Origin: Planctomycetaceae bacterium
GTDB taxonomy: Bacteria; Planctomycetota; Planctomycetia; Pirellulales; Thermoguttaceae
NCBI GenBank assembly: GCA_031282385.1
Contig: JAITDV010000166.1
Span: 1-5,779 of the forward strand
Reading direction: 5' to 3'
DNA length: 5,779 nt
Below the pieces are notes generated by a model. It saw nothing but the letters and a program-made list of their open reading frames with translations. It searched no databases and was not told where the DNA came from. Numbering within the stretch: the stretch's first letter is position 1; each line of letters starts with the position of its first letter. Below are positions 1 to 5,779 of the stretch, one piece after another. The position numbers and the translations under genes are program-made.

Positions 1-65
1 GTCTTCTTATTCCCCACCTTCGGAGGGGTCAGGGGTGGTCTCCGACAGGTTAGCGAAAAAGTCTA
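1..65 (+). repeat. Right end of a family R inverted-repeat element (cut by the window edge)
   Basis: This is the right-hand arm of the same element type that is complete at 279-484 and 1658-1851. It has a CCTTCGG hairpin core at about 16-27, the stretch GGGGTCAGGGGTGG (24-37), and a 17-nt terminal repeat at 47-63 followed by TA at 64-65. The reverse complement of 1-63 matches 281-343 almost base for base over the first 57 positions, with about four differences, so these two arms form a large inverted repeat around 66-278. There is no coding capacity. The left part lies outside the window. Confidence 0.8.
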
Positions 66-70
66 TTGTT

Positions 71-175
71 TATACTGCTCGTACTATAAATTATTTTGAT
101 TTAAAAGCGTAAAAGCCTGCTTTCCGATATGTAAGCCATGCGAAGGGAAACGAAATTTAACGTGTGAACTGTTTA
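71..175 (+). repeat. Half copy of family S element (copy A)
   Basis: This stretch of about 105 nt matches 5183-5284. Both begin with TATACTGCTCGTACTATAAA, continue with a segment of the form CGTAAAAGCYTGCTTTC-GATA-GTAAGC, and end in GTGTGAACWGTTTA. The matching left half, with the opposite terminal repeat, is absent: family R DNA begins only a few bases to the left. The remainder up to the next R element (176-278) is AT-rich, with a weak inverted pair AAATGTAAA/TTTACATTT (177-185 and 251-259) and no gene. This is probably a truncated relic of an S element. Confidence 0.75.
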
Positions 176-278
176 TAAATGTAAAACGCCACTTTACGGA
201 AGTTCAGATCAAAATCTCTCTTTCAAATCGCTACCAAATTACCACATAAATTTACATTTGTAAACATCGCGAATATAG

Positions 279-484
279 TAGACCTTTTCTCTAACCTGTA
301 GGTGACCACCCCTGACCCCTCCGAAGGTGGGGAATTATTCGCCTCTCTCGGAGGCGTCCTCTTATTCTCCTCCTTCGGAGGCGTCTTCTTATTCCCCTCC
401 TTCGGGGGGGCTAGGGGTGGTCTCGGAGGAGTTAAAGGCGGTTTTTGTTGCGTTAATGTATTTTTAAGTTAGAGAAAAGGTCTA
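279..484 (+). mobile_element. Complete family R MITE-like element, copy 1 (206 bp)
   Basis: The element is bounded by TA at 279-280 and 483-484. The terminal inverted repeats are 281-297 (GACCTTTTCTCTAACCT) and 466-482, and they match at 16 of 17 positions as reverse complements. The left arm is short and runs directly into the GC-rich core. The right arm is longer, with an extra T-rich stretch (about 441-465). The core contains repeated CCTCC-TTC-GGAGG-type hairpins. There is no ORF. TA-bounded short inverted repeats without a gene fit a non-autonomous element moved in trans by a transposase that targets TA, such as IS630/Tc1-mariner types; that assignment is an inference. It ends 29 bp beyond the phosphoesterase stop codon, so its hairpins may also act as a transcript end for that gene. 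Confidence 0.7.
349..402 (+). repeat. 27-bp tandem duplication in the core of R copy 1
   Basis: Two adjacent 27-nt units (349-375 and 376-402) differ at only two positions. Each contains CGGAGGCGTC, then a CTTATTC stretch, then CCTCCTT. Across each junction the end of one unit and the start of the next form a CCTCC-TTC-GGAGG hairpin. A third start (403 onward) continues into the G-rich arm. The same phrase opens the window at 1-20 in the neighbouring R copy. The core therefore seems to grow or shrink by whole hairpin units. Confidence 0.75.
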
Positions 485-513
485 TTTTTTCCACGAATTT
501 TTACGCAAAGTTA

Positions 514-1614
514 TCAATTTTTTTCAGGTACAATGTCAATTACGATGAAATCCGGTTTGCAATTGAATCTTACTCGCGGCGCACGTCCGCGTTCCATTCC
601 TGTTCCCTTGCTGACAATCAGAATTGATCCATTGGGCAACCTGTGGTCTCCGCTTGACCAGCGCCGCGGTAAACCCGCAGTCATATTAAAAAGAGGTCCG
701 AAAAAAGGAATAGAAATTTGCCCGCCATGAGTATGACCCGCTAACATGATATGCGCATCCTGTTCCGCCAACGCATAACTTGCCGCATGACCTGCCATCA
801 ATACAAAACGCGGTTTAGATAATTGCTTGCCTCGTTTTGAATAACGCGAACTTGTAACTAATTTTCGTTGCGTAAATGAACTTTCCATTGACACAAAAAA
901 TACCCGCAATTCTCCAATATCAATCCGCCGCGTACCATCAAACACCACAATTCCAGTATCATCAAAAGAACGCCGCCAATCATACCAACATCCAATTTCC
1001 TGATTGCCCTTGATTGCGTAAACTCCATATTTCGCCTTCAAGTTCACTTCCTTCAGCAATGAATTAAATTCATCAATAAGCCGTTTCTCCATTTCACGAG
1101 TTCTTGCCTGAATATAATCGCCGCCGAAAATTATCAAATCGGCATTCTGATTTTTTAACAAATTCAATGTCTTGCGTTCATAGTTGCCAATGTGATCAGT
1201 TTGAATATCCGCAATAAAAGCAACACGAATCGGCTCCGTTACTAAATTTGTCTTGTACTTATAACGCAATACCTCTATTGCCGTCGGTTCTATAAATAAC
1301 GCAATAACACTAAAAACTAAAATCAAAAACGCTGCCGTAAATAATAAAACAGATAATCCAATTCGGCGTACATATTTTTTGTTGCGCAAAATCAGAATCA
1401 AACCCATAGCTATCAAAAAACCACTACCATGCCACGCCAATCCATGCGCAACTAAAGAAAAATTTCCAAAACTAATCAACACAACCGCAAAACAACCAAC
1501 CGCACACAAACAAACCAAATGAAACAAACTCAACAATGGTTGCCGCCAAACTATAAACAATAAAAATACATCAACAACAACCATAAAAAGATTGTAAATA
1601 ACAATTGAAATCAT
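514..1614 (-). CDS. Membrane-anchored metallophosphoesterase (YkuE-like), 366 aa
   Basis: This is a calcineurin-like metallophosphoesterase, predicted to hydrolyse phosphomonoester or phosphodiester bonds with a two-metal centre; the substrate is unknown. The N-terminal third has four hydrophobic segments (about residues 3-23, 30-50, 62-77 and 85-108). The basic loop RNKKYVRR (77-84) before the fourth segment suggests that the catalytic domain lies outside the cytoplasm (inference). The family motifs appear in order: ADIQ (D136), GGD (164-166), GNQE (N204), AGH (H276) and GHTHGGQ (H294, H296). The usual His of DxH is Gln138 and the usual His of GNHE is Gln205, which is unusual. The ATG at 1614 is the first available start; the frame is closed by a stop at 1654-1656. 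No Shine-Dalgarno is visible. The gene is flanked on both sides by family R elements. Family assignment is firm; substrate and activity are not. Confidence 0.92.
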   Translation of the reverse strand: MISIVIYNLFMVVVDVFLLFIVWRQPLLSLFHLVCLCAVGCFAVVLISFGNFSLVAHGLAWHGSGFLIAMGLILILRNKKYVRRIGLSVLLFTAAFLILVFSVIALFIEPTAIEVLRYKYKTNLVTEPIRVAFIADIQTDHIGNYERKTLNLLKNQNADLIIFGGDYIQARTREMEKRLIDEFNSLLKEVNLKAKYGVYAIKGNQEIGCWYDWRRSFDDTGIVVFDGTRRIDIGELRVFFVSMESSFTQRKLVTSSRYSKRGKQLSKPRFVLMAGHAASYALAEQDAHIMLAGHTHGGQISIPFFGPLFNMTAGLPRRWSSGDHRLPNGSILIVSKGTGMERGRAPRVRFNCKPDFIVIDIVPEKN

Positions 1615-1657
1615 CTGGCTTGTTAAATAAAATTTCGGTACTATTTCTACTAATTAT

Positions 1658-1851
1658 TAGACCTTTTTTCTAACCTAAAAACACATCAACGCAACAAAAA
1701 AACTACAACGAAAAACCGCCTTTAACTCCTCCGAAACCACCACTGACCCCTCCGAAGGAGGCGAATAAGAATACGCATCCGAGTGAGTCTAATAATTCCC
1801 CTCCTTCGGAGGGGTCAGTGGCGGTTTCCTACAGGTTATCGAAAAGGTCTA
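1658..1851 (-). mobile_element. Complete family R MITE-like element, copy 2 (194 bp), inverted relative to copy 1
   Basis: The element is bounded by TA at 1658-1659 and 1850-1851. The terminal repeats are 1660-1676 and 1833-1849, with 14 of 17 positions matching as reverse complements; the match continues outward to TATTAGACC/GGTCTAATA. Here the long arm is on the left (about 1660-1735) and the short arm on the right, the reverse of copy 1. The long arm matches the reverse complement of about 431-482. The core has CCTCC-GAA-GGAGG hairpins at about 1747-1760 and 1799-1815. It fills most of the gap between the ATPase and the phosphoesterase. It could act as a hairpin terminator or attenuator for transcripts leaving the ATPase, or contribute to the phosphoesterase promoter, because its edge lies about 43 bp from that start codon. 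No ORF is present. Confidence 0.7.
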
Positions 1852-1880
1852 ATACAAAAGAACTTTGCGAGTTTGCGTTT

Positions 1881-4800
1881 TTATTCTTCCCAACCGATTT
1901 GATGAATAAGGAAACGTACACACCATGCAACAGGAATTATTGTAACAGTAATTACAGCTACTTTTATCAATTGTAGAATTGACAACGGTTGTGTTCTGAA
2001 AATTGAACCGATAAAACCTGCACCATTTTCCTGCACCACTCCGAAATTACTCACCTGTACTATTCCGATTTGGACTACTCCAATTAACAACACTATCACA
2101 ATAAACGACAAATTTTTGTGTAACATTGAAAACGGCGATTCCTCCAACCTTAAAGATCGTGAATTGAATATATTCCAAAATTGAAACATTACGAATGTTG
2201 TAAAAAATAATGTCAACGCTTGAATGTTGTCCGGTAAATTCGGGTCTGCATGAAAACGAAAATTCTTGCCGTCCTCAACCAACAAGTCAAATTTTAACAC
2301 TAACGCCAAAACCAAAACTTGATATAAACCACAAAGCAAAATATTTAATCCCATTGCTTTTGTTATTATTGATGCTTCTCGTTTTATTGGTTTACGCCGC
2401 ATTGAATTTGCACGCGGCGGATCAGTACTCAACGCGATTGCTGCAAACGTGTCCATGATAATATTGATCCACAAAAGTTGCGGTACCGTCAACGGTAACG
2501 GCACTCCGAAAAGCGGTCCCAATAACGCACACGTCAACGCTACTACATTGACCGAAAGCTGGAATTGCAAGAATTTTTGTATATTTTGATATAGCGTGCG
2601 CCCCCAACAAATACCGGTTACTATGCTCTTAAAATTGTCATCAAGTAACACAATATCGCTTGCTTCTTTAGCAACTTCAGTTCCCGTGACGCCCATCGAT
2701 ATTCCTACATCCGCAAATTTCAACGCCGGCGCATCATTTGTACCGTCGCCAGTCATCGCCACAACTTCACCTTGTTTGTGCATCGCTTTGACCAACCGTA
2801 ATTTGTCCATCGGAGTAGAACGGGCAAGAACTCGTAAATAAGGAATCGCTGCCGTCAATTTCTCATCACTCAATTCCGCCAACTCCGCCGAAGTTAATAC
2901 AACTTCACCATTCTGAATTTCTGTTTCAATATTTCCCGCAACATATTTGCCCGACAAAATCCCAGCTTTCTTTGCAATCGCAATTGCTGTCGGTTCCGCG
3001 TCGCCAGTTATCATCTTGACATCAACACCAGCACCATGACACACGTCAACAGCATGAGACACCTCTTCACGAATCGGATCAGATATGCCAACTAACGCAT
3101 AAAGAATATTGTTACGATAATTCACAAACTGATCGGCTTCATCTTCAATAAAACCGCCTGATTGATTTATATTCTTTATGTTACATTCTTTTGACGTAAA
3201 CGCAATTACCCGCAATGCTTCACTTTGCGCTTTTGACAATGCCGTTTCTATGGATGCACGATATTGTTCAATCGGTTCAATCTTGCCATTCAAAAAAATA
3301 TGCGAACAACAATTCAACAATCTCTCAGGCGCACCTTTGGCAAAAACATTGCGGAAATCACCTCTGTCAACCGCAACAAGAGACATCTTACGCGCTGAAT
3401 TATGGCTCAATTCCCATACACGTTTATTTTTGTTACGATAATACATATAGTCAATACCGGCATTAAACAAAAGCCGTAACAACGCACACTCGGTCGGATT
3501 ACCAATTCCGTTAACCGTACCGTCAGTATTGATTTTTAACGACGCTTCACTGTTTATAGAAATCATGTCAGTCAAAGCATTCCACACAGAAAGTTTTTTT
3601 ATCGCGTCAGAGTCATTGCCGTTTACCTCTTGCATGTCGGCAAAAATCCATGTTACCGTCATTTGATTTTGCGTTAATGTTCCCGTTTTATCCGAACATA
3701 CAATTGTCGCCGAACCGATTGTTTCAGACGCGACAAGTTTACGAATAAGACAATTCTCTTTTGCCATTTTCATCATATTCATCGCCAACGACACCGTAAC
3801 CATCATCGGTAAACCTTCAGGTACCGCAACAACAATTATCGTTACAGCAATTATAAATGATAACAATAACGCCTTGAACAAAAACATTACGTTCTGCATA
3901 TTGTCCGATCCAACTATGCCAAACACACCTATCAATCCAATACTAAGCCCAAAAGCCGCAATAAACGCCGGAATAGTTGCCGCAAACTGTAACGCAGGAT
4001 TATTCAACTCCATATCCAAACTCTTAAAAAACGGACGTATAACAAAACGCATCACAAGAAAACCAACAATTAACGCAACAAAAATTAAACCAAATAAAAT
4101 AATCCGGCTGTCACAGATTTTGCTAAACAAATTAGAGTTGAGAATAGTTGAACCAGCCATAATACTGAAAATCGCCATTGAACTGCTCACTCCGACAACA
4201 CTAATCTGTTTGGCAAGAACTGATAACTTTTGAGTCAACGGCGTTTCGCCTTCCGACTCGGAGGTTCCAAGATTAGCCGCAATTTGTCCTAATCTAGTTT
4301 TATCGCCAACGGCAGTAACTATAAATTGACCGTGTCCGTCCGAAATCATTGTACCGCGATAGACTTGATTTACGTCGTCGATTTCATTTTTGCCGGACAA
4401 AATATCCGTAATTATTTTATCCAAATCACAAGGAACATGTTTCTCTACCGGCACAGATTCGCCCGTCATTACAGATTGATCGATCAACAAACCTTGCGAG
4501 TCAAGAATTATGCCGTCAGCAGGAATTTTGTCGCCTAGATTTATTTGAACAATATCGCCAACAACAATATCGTTAATCGAAATTTCTGAAATTTCACCAT
4601 TGCGAATAACTTTAACACGAATATCGTCCTTGACTTTATTCAACAAATCAAATTCACGCGCACTCTTCAACTCACTAAAAAAACCCGCTAAAGTAGCAAG
4701 CGCAACAGCAAACACAATACCAATTGAATCAATAAAACTTGCTTCATGATTTTGCAAGATAAATTTTTCAAGTACCGTCATCAGAATAGAAATAATTGCG

Positions 4801-4988
4801 GCAACAAGAAGAATTTTAATTGTAGGATCATTAAATTTTTCGAGTAATTGTTGCCACCAAGGTTCACGCGGCGGAGGCGTAAGTAGATTTGTTCCGTAGC
4901 GGGCAACAGATAATTTTATTTGTTCATCTGTAAGTCCAAGTTGCGGATTTATTGTTACGTTATCAAATTGAATTGAATTTTGATTCAT
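1881..4988 (-). CDS. Calcium-translocating P-type ATPase, PMCA type (P2B), 1035 aa
   Basis: This inner-membrane pump couples ATP hydrolysis to Ca2+ export, usually with H+ counter-transport. Hallmarks are all intact: TGES (175-178, actuator domain), PEGLP in M4 (390-394), CSDKTGTLT with the phosphorylated Asp433, KGAPE (551-555, nucleotide binding), TGD (661-663) and TGDGTNDAP (746-754). The ligands point to the single-site PMCA type rather than SERCA: Glu391, Asn842 and Asp846 (NIIMD in M6) are present, while M5 reads NVVA (814-817), with Ala where SERCA has its site I Glu. Membrane spans lie near 57-77, 85-104, 262-284, 368-390, 805-826, 834-854, 878-900, 922-941, 959-980 and 1005-1027. Two further hydrophobic stretches (about 295-317 and 333-357) sit between M3 and M4. 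The ATG at 4988 is fixed by an in-frame TAA 18 bp upstream (5007-5009). There is no Shine-Dalgarno; the leader is A/T only. An S element ends 25 bp upstream. Confidence 0.96.
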   Translation of the reverse strand: MNQNSIQFDNVTINPQLGLTDEQIKLSVARYGTNLLTPPPREPWWQQLLEKFNDPTIKILLVAAIISILMTVLEKFILQNHEASFIDSIGIVFAVALATLAGFFSELKSAREFDLLNKVKDDIRVKVIRNGEISEISINDIVVGDIVQINLGDKIPADGIILDSQGLLIDQSVMTGESVPVEKHVPCDLDKIITDILSGKNEIDDVNQVYRGTMISDGHGQFIVTAVGDKTRLGQIAANLGTSESEGETPLTQKLSVLAKQISVVGVSSSMAIFSIMAGSTILNSNLFSKICDSRIILFGLIFVALIVGFLVMRFVIRPFFKSLDMELNNPALQFAATIPAFIAAFGLSIGLIGVFGIVGSDNMQNVMFLFKALLLSFIIAVTIIVVAVPEGLPMMVTVSLAMNMMKMAKENCLIRKLVASETIGSATIVCSDKTGTLTQNQMTVTWIFADMQEVNGNDSDAIKKLSVWNALTDMISINSEASLKINTDGTVNGIGNPTECALLRLLFNAGIDYMYYRNKNKRVWELSHNSARKMSLVAVDRGDFRNVFAKGAPERLLNCCSHIFLNGKIEPIEQYRASIETALSKAQSEALRVIAFTSKECNIKNINQSGGFIEDEADQFVNYRNNILYALVGISDPIREEVSHAVDVCHGAGVDVKMITGDAEPTAIAIAKKAGILSGKYVAGNIETEIQNGEVVLTSAELAELSDEKLTAAIPYLRVLARSTPMDKLRLVKAMHKQGEVVAMTGDGTNDAPALKFADVGISMGVTGTEVAKEASDIVLLDDNFKSIVTGICWGRTLYQNIQKFLQFQLSVNVVALTCALLGPLFGVPLPLTVPQLLWINIIMDTFAAIALSTDPPRANSMRRKPIKREASIITKAMGLNILLCGLYQVLVLALVLKFDLLVEDGKNFRFHADPNLPDNIQALTLFFTTFVMFQFWNIFNSRSLRLEESPFSMLHKNLSFIVIVLLIGVVQIGIVQVSNFGVVQENGAGFIGSIFRTQPLSILQLIKVAVITVTIIPVAWCVRFLIHQIGWEE

Positions 4989-5013
4989 TTTAATTTTTAT
5001 AAATTGTTAAAAA

Positions 5014-5287
5014 TTTTAAACTGTTCACACTTGAATTTTCGGTAATGCGTGCGGACTCATCTCTCGGAATGCCCGTTTAACGCATTCGCACCTAATGTGT
5101 TCAAAAAAAACTATTTCTAGTTACAAACGATTTTATGTTACATTTAATTGTCAATGAATTGTTATTGTTCCAGTAATCCAAATATACTGCTCGTACTATA
5201 AATTTTGAAACTCAAGAACGTAAAAGCTTGCTTTCAGATAAGTAAGCGGACGGCGGTGAATGAAATTAAAGTGTGAACAGTTTAAAA
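5014..5287. mobile_element. Complete family S MITE-like element (274 bp) abutting the ATPase start
   Basis: The ends form a perfect 19-nt inverted repeat: TTTTAAACTGTTCACACTT at 5014-5032 and its reverse complement at 5269-5287. The outer TTTTAAA may include duplicated target bases, so the true boundary could be at TA (5017-5018 and 5283-5284). The match extends inward imperfectly for about 65 nt: 5014-5083 read on the minus strand resembles 5219-5287 read on the plus strand. The right half (5183-5284) also matches copy A at 71-175. The middle (5084-5180) is AT-rich and non-coding. No ORF was found, so any movement would need a transposase supplied elsewhere. Because the left end lies 25 bp from the ATPase ATG, the ATPase promoter probably lies inside or immediately beside this element (inference). 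Confidence 0.7.
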
Positions 5288-5716
5288 CATTATATTACTG
5301 AAATATACTCATCACACTTTAAAATTCGTTTTATTTTTTCGTAATGGACAAAAGGAATTTTAGGGCTATGACAAACTTGAGTGCCAACTCAAAAACAAAA
5401 AAATTCAAACGTTATGAGTGTGTATAAAGTTTTTGTGTAACCGATATTTAAAATGTGTTCGGTACCGTTAGAAACACGAAATAAATATTGCGAAAAATAT
5501 AGAACACACGTTAAAATAAGTTAATACAAGTTTTCGATTAAGTAAACCTACACTGCATACCAAAAATCCAAGTGCAACACATTTATTCAAAATATGTTTT
5601 CCAACGTTCAGAGTTGCCCCGAATCAATTCCAAGCTTACAAACACTACACCAAAACAAATCAACCTCCAAATCGGGTGCGTATTGTCCATAATTAATATT
5701 AGTTGTCTAGTCCCTA
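5288..5716. other. Gene-free AT-rich stretch
   Basis: I see no supportable gene here on either strand. It contains a degenerate S-like end (5312-5333), a small perfect palindrome TTGAGT-GCCA-ACTCAA (5377-5392) and an imperfect inverted pair (5447-5460 with 5502-5516, TTTAAAATGTGTTC type). The palindrome has A-runs on its plus-strand 3' side rather than T-runs, so it is not a standard intrinsic terminator for plus-strand transcripts. The region may be decayed element sequence or an unrecognised regulatory region for a gene beyond the window. Confidence 0.5.
5312..5333 (-). repeat. Degenerate family S end
   Basis: The sequence TCACACTTTAAAATTCGTTT resembles the subterminal part of the S end seen at 5725-5744, but the outermost AACTGT is lost. 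With the right end of the complete S element (5262-5276) it forms a short inverted repeat, GAAATTAAAGTGTGA versus TCACACTTTAAAATTC. It may be an eroded second S copy or a chance match in AT-rich DNA. Confidence 0.4.
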
Positions 5717-5779
5717 TTAAACTGTTCTCACTTTAAATTTCGTTTACCTTCGCCTGCTTACCTATCGGAAAGCAGGTTT
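5717..5779 (-). repeat. Left end of a third family S copy (cut by the window edge)
   Basis: Read on the minus strand, this matches 114-175 of copy A closely: CCTGCTTTCCGATA, then GTAAGC, a GCGAAGG stretch, AAACGAAATTTAA and GTG-GAAC-GTTTAA at the end. It contains a perfect 7-bp hairpin, CCTGCTT (5753-5759) with AAGCAGG (5770-5776) around a 10-nt loop. Its orientation is opposite to copy A and to the right half of the complete S element, so it is probably the left half of a full element that continues to the right. Confidence 0.75.

Noticed and set aside
349..402. CRISPR-like array in the repeated GC-rich block.
   Set aside because: The units are directly adjacent with no spacers, and there are no cas genes in the window.
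533..730. 65-codon plus-strand frame opposite the phosphoesterase 3' end.
   Set aside because: It is antisense to a gene with clear family motifs and has no independent support.
3874..4233. 119-codon plus-strand frame inside the ATPase.
   Set aside because: It is antisense to the M3-M4 region of the ATPase, and its composition follows from reverse-reading hydrophobic codons.
5040..5083. Possible hammerhead ribozyme on the minus strand (GATGAGTCCGC followed by CCGAAA).
   Set aside because: The invariant CUGANGA core is not met (it reads GAGATGA), and the bases after GATGAGTCC cannot form the required stem before GAAA.
5377..5392. Intrinsic terminator at the TTGAGT/ACTCAA palindrome.
   Set aside because: It has a weak 6-bp AT-rich stem, is followed by A-runs rather than T-runs on the plus strand, and has no adjacent gene ending there.
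5344..5427. 27-codon plus-strand reading frame beginning MDKRNF.
   Set aside because: It is short, has no ribosome binding site, shows no recognisable motif, and lies in AT-rich DNA where such frames occur by chance.

Overview
The window holds two complete genes, both on the minus strand, set in intergenic DNA that is dominated by two families of short inverted-repeat elements. The genes are a four-pass membrane-anchored metallophosphoesterase (514-1614) and, upstream of it in the direction of transcription, a PMCA-type (P2B) calcium-pumping P-type ATPase (1881-4988). A 266-bp gap lies between them. Nothing in the sequence links their functions, although read-through from the ATPase into the phosphoesterase is possible.

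This looks like a bacterial chromosome: compact intron-free genes and a bacterial-type P2B ATPase. Base composition is AT-leaning and neither start codon has a Shine-Dalgarno sequence; the ATPase leader is almost pure A/T. Such weak leaders are common in Bacteroidota and Planctomycetota/PVC bacteria. The ATPase carries a long, probably membrane-spanning insert between M3 and M4, which I recall (unverified) from some planctomycete homologues. I cannot assign a phylum with confidence.

Region by region: 1-65 is the right end of a GC-rich inverted-repeat element (family R). 71-175 is half of a second family (S). 279-484 is a complete R element. 514-1614 is the phosphoesterase. 1658-1851 is a second complete R element in the opposite orientation. 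1881-4988 is the ATPase. 5014-5287 is a complete S element whose end lies 25 bp from the ATPase start codon. 5288-5716 is AT-rich DNA with no convincing gene. 5717-5779 is the start of a third S copy that runs off the window.

Family R has 17-bp terminal repeats (GACCTTTTCTCTAACCT type) bounded by TA, and a core of CCTCC-TTC-GGAGG hairpins. Family S has perfect 19-bp ends in its one complete copy and a subterminal segment of about 65-100 nt that recurs four times. Neither encodes a protein, so both resemble non-autonomous, MITE-like elements. They are the least explained part of the window. The other points worth checking are two His-to-Gln replacements in the phosphoesterase active-site motifs and the extra hydrophobic pair in the ATPase.
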